From: Pantoea agglomerans
GTDB lineage: Bacteria > Pseudomonadota > Gammaproteobacteria > Enterobacterales > Enterobacteriaceae
DNA length: 64,000 nt
Reading direction: 5' to 3'
Assembly (NCBI RefSeq): GCF_020149765.1
Contig: NZ_CP083809.1
Location: 434,001-498,000 of the forward strand
The notes under the pieces were generated by a model, which saw only the letters and a list, made by a program, of their open reading frames with translations, had not been told where the DNA came from and made no database searches. Of the stretch, positions 1 to 10,192 are shown in pieces. Position 1 is the stretch's first letter. Each line of letters opens with the position of its first letter. A program made the position numbers and the translations under genes.

Positions 1-1452
1 GCCCACGTTAAACCCGGCGAGCCGGTTAAAATCGCGGGCAGCACCATCGTGCTTGAAGGTGACGCGCTGCGCGATCCCGACTATCAGGCCTGGGTGAAAG
101 AGGGCACGCCGAAAAAAGGGCGGCAGCTCAATCACGGCGAGTATGAAAAATTTAAAAGCGGCTTCTCGAACCTGGCGCTGCGCAACGGCTATTTTGACGG
201 CGACTTTAAAAAGAGCCAGCTCGGCGTCTCCGTCGAGCGGCGCGAGGCCTTCTGGGATATCGACTACGACAGTGGCCAGCGCTACCGCTTCGGCGACGTC
301 AGCTTTTCTGGATCGCAGATCCGCGAAGAGTATCTGGAAAACCTCGTTCCCTTTAAAAAAGGCGACTACTACAGCTCGCGCGAGCTTGCCGAGCTGAACC
401 GGCGTCTTTCGGCCACCGGCTGGTTTAACTCCGTGGTGGTCGCGCCGGAATTCGCGCAGGGGCGGAAAACCAAAGTGCTGCCGCTTAACGCCGCCGTCAC
501 GCCGCGCACCGAAAACACCATCGAAACCGGGGTCGGCTACTCCACCGACGTTGGGCCGCGCCTGAAGGCGACGTGGAAAAAGCCCTGGGTTAACGACAGC
601 GGCCACAGCATGGCGGCCAGCGCCTATCTCTCCGCGCCGGAGCAGCAGCTCGACCTGAGCTACAAAGTGCCGCTGCTGAAAAGCCCGCTGGAGCAGTATT
701 ACATCTTTTCCGGCGGCCTGAAGCGCACCGATCTGAACGACACCAAAGCCGACACCACCACGCTCGGCCTGTCGCGCTACTGGGAAAACAGCACCGGCTG
801 GCAGAAAGCGGTCAACCTGAAGTGGAGCCTCGATCACTTTACCCAGGGCAGCGTGACCAACACCACCATGCTGCTCTATCCCGGCGTCAGCCTGAACCGC
901 ACCCGCTCGCGCGGCGGCCTGATGCCGACCTGGGGCGATTCGCAGCGCTACTCTGTGGACGTCTCCGACACCACCTGGGGTTCGGACGTCGACTTCCTGA
1001 TTCTGCAGGCGCAGAACGTCTGGATCCGCACGCTGGCGGATAAGCACCGCTTTGTTGCGCGCGGCAACCTCGGCTGGATTGAAACCAACAATTTTGAAAA
1101 AGTGCCGCCGGATCTGCGCTTCTTCGCCGGCGGCGATCGCAGCATTCGCGGCTACAAATATAAAGATATTTCTCCGCGCGACGAAGACGGCAAGCTGACC
1201 GGCGCCTCAAAACTCGCCACCGGCTCGCTGGAATATCAGTACAACGTTACCGGGAAATGGTGGGGCGCGGCCTTTATCGACTCGGGCGAGGCGGTCAACG
1301 ACATCAAACAGAGCAATTTCAAAACCGGCGCGGGCTTCGGCGTGCGCTGGGCGTCGCCGGTCGGGCCGATCAAACTGGATATCGCCCGGCCAATCGGCGA
1401 CAGCGAGGAGCATGGTTTGCAATTCTATATTGGACTGGGGCCTGAACTATGA
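1..1452 (+). CDS. tamA: Translocation and assembly module subunit TamA (5' end outside window)
   Basis: Outer-membrane Omp85-family protein that pairs with TamB to move proteins and lipids between the inner and outer membranes. The frame is open from base 1, so the start is upstream. About 483 residues are present against roughly 577 in E. coli, so the signal peptide and first POTRA domain are missing. The visible part has a POTRA repeat followed by a 16-strand barrel. The Omp85 lid motif appears as GGDRSIRGY at 1129-1155, where IRGY replaces the usual (V/I)RGF. It overlaps tamB by 4 bases (ATGA), indicating translational coupling. Family identity is clear. Confidence 0.95.
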   Translation, partial: AHVKPGEPVKIAGSTIVLEGDALRDPDYQAWVKEGTPKKGRQLNHGEYEKFKSGFSNLALRNGYFDGDFKKSQLGVSVERREAFWDIDYDSGQRYRFGDVSFSGSQIREEYLENLVPFKKGDYYSSRELAELNRRLSATGWFNSVVVAPEFAQGRKTKVLPLNAAVTPRTENTIETGVGYSTDVGPRLKATWKKPWVNDSGHSMAASAYLSAPEQQLDLSYKVPLLKSPLEQYYIFSGGLKRTDLNDTKADTTTLGLSRYWENSTGWQKAVNLKWSLDHFTQGSVTNTTMLLYPGVSLNRTRSRGGLMPTWGDSQRYSVDVSDTTWGSDVDFLILQAQNVWIRTLADKHRFVARGNLGWIETNNFEKVPPDLRFFAGGDRSIRGYKYKDISPRDEDGKLTGASKLATGSLEYQYNVTGKWWGAAFIDSGEAVNDIKQSNFKTGAGFGVRWASPVGPIKLDIARPIGDSEEHGLQFYIGLGPEL

Positions 1453-4400
1453 AGCTGTGGAAAAAGGTCCTGATCGGCATTGTTATTTTTCTGGTCGTGC
1501 TGCTGGGCGGCGTGGCGTTTTTAATCGGCACCACGCCGGGTTTACATCTGGTGCTGAACGGCGCGGCGCGCTGGGTGCCGGGCTTATCGATCAAGCAGGT
1601 GGAGGGCGGCTGGCGTAACCTGACCATCAGCGGGCTGCGCTATGAGATGCCCGGCGTCAACGTCGATGCCGGCAGCTTTCATCTGGCGGTGGATCTCAAC
1701 TGCCTGCTGCACTCCTCGGTGTGCGTTAACGATATCGCGCTGAAAGATGTCAGCGTGGTAGTCGATAGCAAAAAGATGGCGCCAGCGCAGGAGGCGCCGC
1801 CGGAAGAGGAGAGCGGCGGCGGCGATCTCAGCACGCCTTATCCGATTACGCTGCGCCATCTCGGCCTGCATAATATCAACGTAAAAATTGACGACACCGC
1901 TATCTCCCTGCTCGACTTCACCACCGGCCTGCAGTGGCAGGATCGCGCGCTGACGCTCAATCCAACCCATATCCAGAGCCTGCTGGTGGCGCTGCCGAAA
2001 GCGGCGCAGGTCGCTAACGAAGAGGTGGTGCAGCCGAAAGTGCAGCAGCCGCAGCCGGATGAGAAGCCGCTGGGCGAAACCCTGCAGGCGATGTTCGCCA
2101 AACCGCTGCTGCCTGAGCTGCCCGACTTCCGCCTGCCGCTCGATATTGAGGTGCAGGAGATCCTCGGCGAACAGCTGCGCCTTACCGGCGATACCGATAT
2201 TGCGGTGAACCGCCTGCTGCTGAAGGCAAAAACCGCCGACCGGCGGCTGCAGCTGCAGACGCTGGACGTTGATTCAAACCTCGGCCAGCTCAACGGCAGC
2301 GGCGAAGCGACGCTGGCGGACAACTGGCCGGTCAATGTTACCCTTAACGGCACGGCAAACGTCGATCCGCTGAAGGGCGAGAAGATCAAGCTGGATCTGA
2401 GTGGCGCCATGCGTGATGAGCTGAAGCTGGGGCTGAATCTCTCCGGCCCGGTACGCGCCCAGCTCGACGCCGCCACCCAGCTGGCGGTTGCGGGGCTGCC
2501 GCTGTCGCTGCGCCTGACCAGCCCGCAGCTGCGCTGGCCGCTGACCGGCGCGGTGCAGTACCAGGCGGACAATATTGACTACCAGCTCAAAGGCAAAGCC
2601 ACCGACTACGCGATGTCGCTGCGCACGGCGGTGAAGGGCGACAGCGTGCCGCCCGCCACCGTGGCGCTGGACGGCAAAGGCAACGTCGAGCAGTTTAACC
2701 TCGACAAGCTGCGCATCGGCGCGCTGCAGGGCAATATCGATCTCACCGCGCTGGTGGACTGGAGCAAAGCGATCAGCTGGCGCAGCGAGCTGACGCTGGA
2801 CGGCATCAACACGGCGCGCCAGTATCCCGACTGGCCGGCGAAGCTGGACGGTAAAATCGCCACGCGCGGCAGCCTCTACGGCGGCAGCTGGCAGATGAGC
2901 GTGCCGCAGCTGCAGCTGAAGGGCAACGTCAAACAGAACGCGGTCAGTGCCGAAGGGTCGCTGAAGGGCAACAGCTATAACCAGTGGGATATTCCCGGCG
3001 TAAAAATTGTGCTGGGCCGCAACAACCTGGATGTAAAAGGCTCGCTGGGCGACGCGCTCAATCTTGACGCCACCATCGACGCCCCCCATCTCGACAACGC
3101 CCTGCCGGGGCTGGGCGGCGTCGCTAAAGGCACCATCAAGGCGCGCGGCACGCTGCAGGCACCGCAGCTGCTGGCGGATCTCAACGCCACCGGCCTGCGC
3201 TGGCAGCAGCTGCAGATCAGGCGCGTGACGCTGGACGGCGACGTGCGCTCCAGCGATCAGGTGTCCGGCAAGCTGCAGCTGCGCGTCGAGCAGCTGAAGC
3301 AGGACGCGCTGAACATCAGCCTGCTGACGCTCAACGCCGACGGCAATGAAAAAGCGCATCAGCTGAAGCTGAACCTGCAGGGCGATCCGGTTTCCGGTCA
3401 GCTGGCGCTTAACGGCAGCTTCGATCGCCAGCAGCAGCGCTGGCAGGGCACGCTCAACAATACGCGCTTCGATACGCCGGTCGGTGAATGGCGGCTGACG
3501 CGCGCAATGGCGATCGACTACCTCAACGCGAAGCAGACCGCCACCATTGGCGCACACTGCTGGCAGAACCCCAACGCCCGGCTCTGCGTGCCTGAGCCGA
3601 TTGAGGCTGGCCCGAGCGGCCACGCCCATGTGCAGCTTAACCGTTTCGATCTGGCGATGATCAAGCCGTTCCTGCCGGATGAAACCCAGCTGGCGGGCGT
3701 CTTTAGCGGCGACGCGCGCGTCAACTGGACGGCGGACGGCGCGCTGCCGACCGGCACGCTCTCCCTGAAGGGCAACGGCGTGAAGGTCCGGCAGGATGTG
3801 CAGGGCAATACGCTGCCTGTCGACTTCAGCGCGCTTAACCTCAACGCGGCGCTGCGTAACGGCCGCGCCGATCTCGACTGGCTGATCCGCATCGCCAACA
3901 ATGGCCAGCTCGACGGCAACGTGCAGATCGGCGACCCGCAGAACCGCCGCACGCTGGGCGGCAACGTCAATATCCGCAATATCTCGCTGGCGATGCTCAA
4001 TCCGGCGCTGATGCAGGGCGAGAAGATCAAGGGCAACCTTAACAGCGCGCTGCGCCTCGGCGGCAGCGTGAAGCAGCCGCAGATCTTCGGCCAGCTTGGT
4101 TTGCAGGGCGTCGACGTCGACGGCAACTTTATGCCGGTCGACCTTACCGCGGCGAACCTGAACATGGTGTTCAACGGCATGAGCTCGACGCTTAACGGCC
4201 TGGTACAGACCGCGCAAGGCAATATCAACCTCAACGGCAACGCAGACTGGAGCCAGCTCGACAACTGGCGCGCCCGCATTGCCGCGCAGGGCAGCCGCGT
4301 GCGCGTTACCGTGCCGCCGATGGTGCGCATGGACGTCTCGCCCGATTTAGTGTTCGAGGCGACGCCAGCGGCCTTCAACCTGGATGGCAGCGTGGATATT

Positions 4401-5219
4401 CCCTGGGCGCGCATCACCGTGCAGGAGGTGCCGGAGAGCGCTACCGGCGTCTCCTCGGACGAGGTGCTGCTGGATAAAAACCTGCAGCCGATTCAGCCGA
4501 AAACCGCCGCTATCCCGATTAACAGCAATCTGGTGATCCACGTCGGCAACGATGTGCGCCTCTCGGCCTTTGGTCTCAAGGCGAAGCTGAACGGCGACCT
4601 GAAAGTGGTGCAGGACAAAACGGGGCTGGGCCTTAACGGCCAGATCAATATCCCCTCCGGCCGCTTCCACGCTTACGGTCAGGATCTGATCGTGCGCAAG
4701 GGCGAATTGCAGTTCGCCGGCCCGCCGGACCAGCCCTATATTAACCTGGAGGCGATTCGTAACCCCGAAGCGACAGAAGATGACGTGACGGCTGGCCTGC
4801 GCGTTACCGGACTGGCGGATGAGCCGAAGGTTGAGGTCTTCTCCGATCCGGCGATGTCGCAGCAGGAAGCGCTCTCCTATCTGCTGCGCGGTCAGGGGCT
4901 AAACTCGGACGGCGACGGCAACGCATTAACTTCAGCCTTAATTGGTCTGGGGGTTGCACAAAGTGGGCAGGTTGTGGGTAAAATCGGCGAGACGTTCGGC
5001 GTCAGCAATCTTGCCCTTGACACCACCGGGGTTGGCGACAGCCAGCAGGTGCAGGTCAGCGGCTATGTGCTGCCGGGTCTACAAGTAAAATATGGCGTTG
5101 GCATTTTTGATTCACTGGCGACCTTAACCTTGCGTTATCGCCTGATGCCCAAACTCTATTTGGAAGCCGTATCCGGTGTGGATCAGGCTCTTGATTTGCT
5201 CTATCAGTTTGAGTTTTAG
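1449..5219 (+). CDS. tamB: Translocation and assembly module subunit TamB
   Basis: Giant AsmA/VPS13-like bridge protein of the envelope, the partner of TamA. An N-terminal signal anchor lies at about residues 6-28 ([20 protein letters not shown]). It is followed by more than 900 residues of repetitive beta-strand sequence rich in alternating hydrophobic residues and L/N/G, and then the C-terminal DUF490 (TamB) domain at roughly residues 900-1256. At 1256 aa it is close to the usual length of about 1,260. The start codon overlaps the tamA stop. The protein ends in an aromatic residue (LLYQFEF), typical of the family. Confidence 0.95.
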   Translation: MKLWKKVLIGIVIFLVVLLGGVAFLIGTTPGLHLVLNGAARWVPGLSIKQVEGGWRNLTISGLRYEMPGVNVDAGSFHLAVDLNCLLHSSVCVNDIALKDVSVVVDSKKMAPAQEAPPEEESGGGDLSTPYPITLRHLGLHNINVKIDDTAISLLDFTTGLQWQDRALTLNPTHIQSLLVALPKAAQVANEEVVQPKVQQPQPDEKPLGETLQAMFAKPLLPELPDFRLPLDIEVQEILGEQLRLTGDTDIAVNRLLLKAKTADRRLQLQTLDVDSNLGQLNGSGEATLADNWPVNVTLNGTANVDPLKGEKIKLDLSGAMRDELKLGLNLSGPVRAQLDAATQLAVAGLPLSLRLTSPQLRWPLTGAVQYQADNIDYQLKGKATDYAMSLRTAVKGDSVPPATVALDGKGNVEQFNLDKLRIGALQGNIDLTALVDWSKAISWRSELTLDGINTARQYPDWPAKLDGKIATRGSLYGGSWQMSVPQLQLKGNVKQNAVSAEGSLKGNSYNQWDIPGVKIVLGRNNLDVKGSLGDALNLDATIDAPHLDNALPGLGGVAKGTIKARGTLQAPQLLADLNATGLRWQQLQIRRVTLDGDVRSSDQVSGKLQLRVEQLKQDALNISLLTLNADGNEKAHQLKLNLQGDPVSGQLALNGSFDRQQQRWQGTLNNTRFDTPVGEWRLTRAMAIDYLNAKQTATIGAHCWQNPNARLCVPEPIEAGPSGHAHVQLNRFDLAMIKPFLPDETQLAGVFSGDARVNWTADGALPTGTLSLKGNGVKVRQDVQGNTLPVDFSALNLNAALRNGRADLDWLIRIANNGQLDGNVQIGDPQNRRTLGGNVNIRNISLAMLNPALMQGEKIKGNLNSALRLGGSVKQPQIFGQLGLQGVDVDGNFMPVDLTAANLNMVFNGMSSTLNGLVQTAQGNINLNGNADWSQLDNWRARIAAQGSRVRVTVPPMVRMDVSPDLVFEATPAAFNLDGSVDIPWARITVQEVPESATGVSSDEVLLDKNLQPIQPKTAAIPINSNLVIHVGNDVRLSAFGLKAKLNGDLKVVQDKTGLGLNGQINIPSGRFHAYGQDLIVRKGELQFAGPPDQPYINLEAIRNPEATEDDVTAGLRVTGLADEPKVEVFSDPAMSQQEALSYLLRGQGLNSDGDGNALTSALIGLGVAQSGQVVGKIGETFGVSNLALDTTGVGDSQQVQVSGYVLPGLQVKYGVGIFDSLATLTLRYRLMPKLYLEAVSGVDQALDLLYQFEF

Positions 5220-5221
5220 CA

Positions 5222-5578
5222 ATGCGAATAATTGTCTACGGCAGTTTACGGCGCAAACAGGGAAACAGTCACTGGATGACGAATGCGCAATGGCTGGGGG
5301 ATATGCAGATTGAGGGCTACGAGCTCTACAGTCTCGGCCATTATCCGGGCGTGATCCCGGGCGAAGGAACCGTCTATTGTGAAGTTTACCGCATCGATGC
5401 CACGACGCTGGGCGAGCTGGATGCATTGCGCACAAAGGCTGGCGAATACAAACGCCAGCTGATGCAAACGCCTTACGGCAGCGCATGGCTTTACGTCTAT
5501 CAGCGCCCGGTTAAGGGACGTGAGCGCATCGCCAGCGGCGACTGGCTACGGCGCGACGACCCTCCGTCAGACGCATAA
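5222..5578 (+). CDS. ytfP: Gamma-glutamylcyclotransferase-fold protein YtfP
   Basis: Small (118 aa) soluble protein of the GGCT/AIG2 fold. The N-terminal signature MRIIVYGSLRRKQGN and the mid-protein GEVYRID-like segment with ELDALR are those of enterobacterial YtfP, whose substrate is not established. The start lies 2 bases after the tamB stop, so it is the third gene of the tamA-tamB-ytfP operon. An intrinsic terminator follows directly. The family assignment is firm, but the biochemical role is unknown. Confidence 0.9.
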   Translation: MRIIVYGSLRRKQGNSHWMTNAQWLGDMQIEGYELYSLGHYPGVIPGEGTVYCEVYRIDATTLGELDALRTKAGEYKRQLMQTPYGSAWLYVYQRPVKGRERIASGDWLRRDDPPSDA

Positions 5579-5581
5579 ATG

Positions 5582-5611
5582 AAAACACCGTCCAGTGGAC
5601 GGTGTTTTTTT
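5582..5611 (+). terminator. Intrinsic terminator after ytfP (copy A of a duplicated hairpin)
   Basis: Stem CACCGTCC / GGACGGTG with an A-run before and a T-run after, so it can work in both directions. It starts 3 bases after the ytfP stop. A second near-identical hairpin lies 66 bases downstream. Confidence 0.85.
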
Positions 5612-5647
5612 TGCCTGTCTCGCCCGACGCACCACCCGGCGCATAAA

Positions 5648-5678
5648 CAAAAACACCGTCCAGAGGACGGTGTTTTTT
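5648..5678 (-). terminator. Intrinsic terminator after ppa (copy B of a duplicated hairpin)
   Basis: Same stem CACCGTCC / GGACGGTG as the upstream copy, with one loop base changed. It is flanked by A and T runs, so on the minus strand it ends in a U-tract after ppa. The sequence GCATAAA before the stem is also shared with copy A, which points to a short segmental duplication of about 45 bp. Confidence 0.8.
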
Positions 5679-5694
5679 ATCGGGCGGCGTCAGA

Positions 5695-6225
5695 TTATTT
5701 CTTCTGGGCGCGCTCGAAAGAGGAGATGATTTCAGCTTTCGCCGCTTCAGCGTTGTCCCAGCCTTCTACCTTCACCCATTTGCCTTTTTCCAGCGCTTTG
5801 TACTGCTCGAAGAAGTGGGTGATCTGCGCGCGCAGCAGTTCCGGCAGGTCGTTCACATCTTTGATGTGATCGTACTCTTTGGTCAGCTTGGTGTGCGGCA
5901 CGGCAACCAGTTTGGCATCTTCGCCAGACTCGTCGGTCATTTTCAGCACGCCAACCGGGCGGCAGCGGATCACGGAGCCCGGCTGCAGCGGATACGGGGT
6001 CGGAACCAGCACGTCAACCGGATCGCCGTCCAGTGACAGGGTGTGGTTGATATAACCATAGTTGCACGGATAGAACATCGCCGTAGACATGAAGCGGTCT
6101 ACGAACAGGGTGCCGGACTCTTTGTCGACTTCATATTTGATCGGATCGGCGTTGGCCGGGATCTCAATGACAACGTAGATATCTTCTGGCAGTTCTTTAC
6201 CGGCAGGCACCTGGTTCAAACTCAT
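5695..6225 (-). CDS. ppa: Inorganic pyrophosphatase
   Basis: Cytoplasmic family I pyrophosphatase that hydrolyses PPi to two phosphates and pulls biosynthetic reactions forward. It has 176 residues from [10 protein letters not shown], the same length as E. coli Ppa. The metal-binding signature DGDPVDVLV and downstream acidic residues (EDAKLVAVP) are intact. The frame could extend five codons further upstream, but AAGGAA lies at the right distance before this ATG, so this start is chosen. It is convergent with ytfP. Confidence 0.97.
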   Translation of the reverse strand: MSLNQVPAGKELPEDIYVVIEIPANADPIKYEVDKESGTLFVDRFMSTAMFYPCNYGYINHTLSLDGDPVDVLVPTPYPLQPGSVIRCRPVGVLKMTDESGEDAKLVAVPHTKLTKEYDHIKDVNDLPELLRAQITHFFEQYKALEKGKWVKVEGWDNAEAAKAEIISSFERAQKK

Positions 6226-6325
6226 CGGGCATTCCTTCAATAGTCACATGTTGAGTGTCGGCTATTATAGCCAACTGCCTGGGAAAGTATGCCCCCAATT
6301 TTGACCTTTCGGAATGCTCCTCGTC

Positions 6326-6775
6326 CTATTTCGCGGAGACAAACAGCGAGACGATCCCCGCAGCAATCAGTGGTCCGACCGGCACGCCGCGAAAGAAGGC
6401 GACGCCCAGCACCGTGCCGATAAGTAAGCCGCCAATCACCGACGGCTGCGCGCTCATAAAGTTAACGCCGCGACCGCCCAGCCAGGCGACGAAAACGCCC
6501 ACCAGAATCGCCACGATTGACTGCCAGTTAGCGAAAGATTTCAGCAGCGCCGAGGCGGGAAGCGAACCGCTGGCGAGCGGCGCCATCACCGCCACCGTCA
6601 GGATAATAATGCCGAGCTGGATGCCCTGCTTCTCTACGTAGGGAAAGAACTGCGCCAGCGGGGTGAGCTTGATCGCCAGCAGAATCAGAATCGAAATGGT
6701 CACCGCGCTGTTGTGAACAAAATAGCTGAGGACCGCGAGGCCGATAAGAATAAGGGTAGAGGCGTACGCAGCCAT
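6326..6775 (-). CDS. yeaL: UPF0756 membrane protein YeaL
   Basis: A 149-residue, very hydrophobic protein with about four membrane spans. The wording [15 protein letters not shown] and [21 protein letters not shown] is typical of the UPF0756/YeaL (DUF441) family of inner-membrane proteins, for which no function is established. It stands between ppa and an LprI-like gene on the same strand. Identification is by remembered family sequence. Confidence 0.85.
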   Translation of the reverse strand: MAAYASTLILIGLAVLSYFVHNSAVTISILILLAIKLTPLAQFFPYVEKQGIQLGIIILTVAVMAPLASGSLPASALLKSFANWQSIVAILVGVFVAWLGGRGVNFMSAQPSVIGGLLIGTVLGVAFFRGVPVGPLIAAGIVSLFVSAK

Positions 6776-6835
6776 GGGTTCTCCCTGAAAAAGAGTGAAA
6801 ACGCTGGAGAGCGCCAGCGCGGAAGCCCCTATTTA

Positions 6836-7249
6836 TCAACATTCCGTATCGCTGGCGCAACTGCCTTTATTTAACGACTGCAACATTCGCGCCTGATTAC
6901 GCACCAGATCGACGCCCTGCGCGGCAATTGAGATCTGCGCCAGGGTTCCCTGCGTGCGGCTGAAAAAAGCCACGCTCGCTGCCTGCCAGCTGTCGCGATA
7001 GGCCAGCCACTGACGCTGCGCGCTGCGCACCTTATTTTTAGGCTCGCCGCTAAGGGTCGTCATTAACTGGCTATATTGCCTGTTCATCTCGCTATCCCAG
7101 GCCTGGCTGGCGCGACCGTAGCACGACACCATCGCGACGGTGGTGGAGGCGCCGTCGAGACACTGTGCCAGCGCATGATCGATCGGGTTCTGCTGCGCCA
7201 GCGCGGAGGTGCTGAACAGCAGACCGGCGGCGACAATACCTTTTTTCAT
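6836..7249 (-). CDS. LprI-family (DUF1311) periplasmic protein
   Basis: A 137-residue secreted protein. It begins with a signal peptide (MKKGIVAAGLLFSTSALA, cleaved before QQNP). The mature part carries the LprI/DUF1311 pattern of spaced cysteines with WDSEMNRQYSQL, followed by QRQWLAYRD. Members of this family include lysozyme inhibitors, but many are uncharacterised. Two more cysteines sit at the extreme C-terminus (CASDTEC) and may form disulfides. The family call is good; a lysozyme-inhibitor function is only inferred. Confidence 0.75.
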   Translation of the reverse strand: MKKGIVAAGLLFSTSALAQQNPIDHALAQCLDGASTTVAMVSCYGRASQAWDSEMNRQYSQLMTTLSGEPKNKVRSAQRQWLAYRDSWQAASVAFFSRTQGTLAQISIAAQGVDLVRNQARMLQSLNKGSCASDTEC

Positions 7250-7315
7250 CCTGTAAATCCTGATTAAGAAAGATTAAGCGTGGGTGATCATCAGGGAAAT
7301 GACCATCAACGTCGG

Positions 7316-7343
7316 TAAAGTTCCCCTGCGCAACTGCCGATAA
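7316..7343 (+). promoter_or_regulatory. Sigma-28 (FliA) type promoter of the chemoreceptor gene
   Basis: TAAAGTTC at 7316-7323 and a perfect GCCGATAA at 7336-7343, separated by 12 bases. The flagellar class 3 consensus is TAAAGTTT-N11-GCCGATAA, so the match is 15 of 16 bases with one extra spacer base. It lies about 60 bases before the receptor start codon. Confidence 0.75.
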
Positions 7344-7404
7344 CTTGTACGTTTTAGGGCTGCCGGATTTTCTGCCTTTCTTTAAGCAAATGGAAAACAA
7401 CATC

Positions 7405-8964
7405 ATGAATAAGCTTTCTCTACGCACGGGATTATTAGCTTTACTCGCCTTTATGACGCTGCTGCTGCTGGCGGTCAGCGTGATGGGCATCATTGCCATT
7501 AATAAAGGTAATCGCTCGCTGGATGTTATCAACCGCATTCAGGGCATTGAACTTAATGCCCTTTATCAAAGCAATGGCGACCTGATGCGCGCACGCGCAA
7601 CGGCGGCGCTGGCGGTACGCAAAATAGAGATTGGTCTGCTGGAAGAGGGGGCAGCGGCAGCCAAACAGGCGCAAGCGGACGTACAGGATTCGCAGCGCAA
7701 TATGAAGGCGTTTATTGCTGCGGGCACCGTTACGGCGCACGGCAAAAAGCTGGCTGATGACATCGTGACGACCTGGAACGCCTATCTGGCGCAGGGGATC
7801 AAGCCCATGATGGATGCGCTGGAAAAACAGTACACCGATGAGTATTACGGCGTGCTGGAGGGCAATCTGGCAACCCTGGCCCTTAACTACAGCAATGCGG
7901 TAACGGCATTCAGCAGCTTCGCCGGTGAGGTTACCGAGCGGCAGCTGGCCGAGGCGGCCTGGAACGAAACGCTGATGAAGGCGCTGATTGGCGCGGCGGT
8001 GATGTTAACGCTGCTGCTGTTTGTGCTGGCCTGGGTGCTGATGCGTCGTCTGCTGCTGCTGCCGCTTAACCGCGCCATTACGCACCTGGAGCAGGTGGCA
8101 TCGGGCGATCTGTCGCAGCATCTGCCGCCTGCGGGCAACAACGAGCTGGGCCGCCTGAACCGCGCGCTCGGGGAGATGCAGCAGGCGCTGCGCGCTCAGG
8201 TGAGTCAGGTGCTCGACGCCAGCCAGCAGATCGACGTCGGCAGCCGCGAGCTGGCGGCGGGCAATGTGCATCTTTCCCAGCGCACCGAAGAGTCGGCGGC
8301 GTCGCTGGAGCAGACCGCTGCCAGCATGGAGCAGCTGACCGCCACGGTGCGCCTCAACGCCGCCAACGCGCAGCAGGCGAATAAGCTGGCGAGCAGCGTC
8401 TCCGACACCGCCGATCGCGGCGCAGAGGTGGTCAGCTACGTGATGGAGAAAATGCAGGAGATTACCGCCAGCGCCAACCGCATCGGCGATATTCTCGGCG
8501 TGATCGACAGCATCGCGTTCCAGACCAATATTCTTGCGCTCAACGCCTCGGTAGAGGCGGCGCGTGCGGGCGAGCAGGGACGCGGCTTTGCCGTGGTGGC
8601 GAACGAGGTGCGCACGCTGGCGCAGCGCAGCGCCAACGCGGCGAAAGAGATCCGCGGGCTGATCTCGGAGTCGCAGACGCGCGTGAAAGAGGGCAGCGAT
8701 ATGGCGACGCGGGCGGGCGAGACCATGGATGAGATCTCCAGCGAGGTGATGCGCGTCACGACGCTGATGAAGGAGATTTCAATGGCCTCTGACGAGCAGA
8801 GCCGCGGCATTGAGCAGGTGAATCAGGCGGTCACGCAGATGGACGAGGCGGCGCAGCAGAACGCGGCGCTGGTCGAGCAGGCCATGGCGGCGACGCAGTC
8901 GCTGGAGGCGCAGTCGCAGCATCTGCAATCCACGGTGTCGCAGTTCCGGCTGGAAACGGCGTAA
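7405..8964 (+). CDS. Methyl-accepting chemotaxis protein
   Basis: Transmembrane chemoreceptor that signals to CheA/CheW at the cell pole. From MNKLSLRTG it has 519 residues: TM1 about 8-30, a four-helix-bundle periplasmic sensor (TarH-like) to about 190, TM2 about 192-215, a HAMP domain, and the signalling domain with the invariant hairpin tip GEQGRGFAVVANEVRTLAQR. The C-terminus ends in FRLETA, so the CheR-tethering NWETF pentapeptide is absent and the protein probably depends on major receptors for adaptation. The frame stays open upstream of the chosen ATG, but 7405 fits the family start. The ligand is not predictable. Confidence 0.93.
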   Translation: MNKLSLRTGLLALLAFMTLLLLAVSVMGIIAINKGNRSLDVINRIQGIELNALYQSNGDLMRARATAALAVRKIEIGLLEEGAAAAKQAQADVQDSQRNMKAFIAAGTVTAHGKKLADDIVTTWNAYLAQGIKPMMDALEKQYTDEYYGVLEGNLATLALNYSNAVTAFSSFAGEVTERQLAEAAWNETLMKALIGAAVMLTLLLFVLAWVLMRRLLLLPLNRAITHLEQVASGDLSQHLPPAGNNELGRLNRALGEMQQALRAQVSQVLDASQQIDVGSRELAAGNVHLSQRTEESAASLEQTAASMEQLTATVRLNAANAQQANKLASSVSDTADRGAEVVSYVMEKMQEITASANRIGDILGVIDSIAFQTNILALNASVEAARAGEQGRGFAVVANEVRTLAQRSANAAKEIRGLISESQTRVKEGSDMATRAGETMDEISSEVMRVTTLMKEISMASDEQSRGIEQVNQAVTQMDEAAQQNAALVEQAMAATQSLEAQSQHLQSTVSQFRLETA

Positions 8965-8969
8965 AAGAA

Positions 8970-8992
8970 AAGGGCGCGATAGTCGCGCCCTT
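8970..8992. terminator. Hairpin between the chemoreceptor gene and fbp
   Basis: Perfect inverted repeat AAGGGCGCGA / TCGCGCCCTT with a 3-base loop between two convergent genes. It likely serves both directions, although the T-tract is short. Confidence 0.65.
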
Positions 8993-9019
8993 GTCTACGT
9001 CACTCAGCGGCGTTCGCGT

Positions 9020-10024
9020 TTACTGCGCCGCGTCCGGGTATTCGCGCAGGAAGCGCTCGACGTCGTCAACCATTGCGTTATTGCCGCAGAAGAACGGGCA
9101 GCGTTGATGCAGGGTTTCCGGCTGGATATCGAGAATACGCTTCGCGCCGTCGCTCGCCTTGCCGCCCGCCTGTTCAGCGAGGAACGCCATCGGGTTGCAC
9201 TCATAGAGCAGGCGCAGCTTGCCGTTGGGGTGGCTGGCGGTGCTCGGATAGAGGTAGATGCCGCCCTTCAGCAGATTGCGGTGGAAGTCCGCCACCAGCG
9301 AGCCGATATAGCGCGAGGTGTAAGGACGATGCGTGGCCTGATCCTCTTCCTGACAGAACTTCAGGTATTTCTTCACGCCCTGCGGGAAACGAATATAGTT
9401 GCCTTCGTTGATCGAGTAGGTGTAGCCCGTCGGCGGATAGGTCATACGCTCGTGGCTCAGGCAGAAGACGCCGAGCGACGGATCGTAGGTAAAGGCGTGG
9501 ACGCCGCAGCCGGTGGTGTAGACCATCATGGTTGAGGAGCCATACACCACGTAGCCCGCCGCGACCTGCTTGTGGCCCGGCTGCATAAAGTCAGCTTCGG
9601 TGACCGGCGTGCCAGGGGCGCTAACGCGATGGTAGATAGAGAAGATGGTGCCGACAGAGACGTTAACGTCGATATTGGAAGAGCCGTCGAGCGGATCCAT
9701 CAACACCACGTATTTTCCGTGCTCTACTCCTTCGAAGATTACAAACTCATCCTCTTCTTCCGAGGCGATCCCCGCCACGATGCCGCGCGCTTTCAGCGCT
9801 GCTTTCAGCTTCTCGTTGGCGAAGAGATCGAGCTTCATCTGCTGTTCGCCCTGAACGTTTTCAACGCCGCTTGCGCCGAGAATATCTACCAGGCCGGCTT
9901 TGTTGATGTCGCGATGGATGATTTTCGCGCCCAGCTTAATAGCGGAAATTAGCGCCGTCAGTTCACCTGTTGCGTGAGGAAAGTCGTGCTGTTTCTCGAC
10001 GATAAATTCGCCTAACGTTTTCAT
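9020..10024 (-). CDS. fbp: Fructose-1,6-bisphosphatase class 1
   Basis: Gluconeogenic enzyme that converts fructose 1,6-bisphosphate to fructose 6-phosphate in the cytoplasm. It has 334 residues from [12 protein letters not shown], with the signature metal/substrate motif [12 protein letters not shown] and the expected length. An upstream in-frame methionine exists, but GGGAATG places ribosome binding before this ATG. It is divergent from mpl with a shared 168-bp promoter region, as in E. coli. Confidence 0.97.
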   Translation of the reverse strand: MKTLGEFIVEKQHDFPHATGELTALISAIKLGAKIIHRDINKAGLVDILGASGVENVQGEQQMKLDLFANEKLKAALKARGIVAGIASEEEDEFVIFEGVEHGKYVVLMDPLDGSSNIDVNVSVGTIFSIYHRVSAPGTPVTEADFMQPGHKQVAAGYVVYGSSTMMVYTTGCGVHAFTYDPSLGVFCLSHERMTYPPTGYTYSINEGNYIRFPQGVKKYLKFCQEEDQATHRPYTSRYIGSLVADFHRNLLKGGIYLYPSTASHPNGKLRLLYECNPMAFLAEQAGGKASDGAKRILDIQPETLHQRCPFFCGNNAMVDDVERFLREYPDAAQ

Positions 10025-10192
10025 AACACATTCCCTGAATCTTCGATGGAGTGGCAGCCTGCCTGGCAAACCGCCAACGTTTGCGTACGCAGTTTAGCCG
10101 AATGAACTTCAAAAACCATAGTCCTAATCCGTTTCTTAAGTCTGCTGGCGGGGTTACACTGTGCGCCGAACTTTTGAGTAATGGATCTCGTT

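Noticed and set aside
2274..4217. 647-aa open frame on the minus strand inside tamB
   Set aside because: It is antisense to the well-supported tamB gene, has arginine/alanine/leucine-rich shadow composition and no domain. High-GC codon bias produces such frames.
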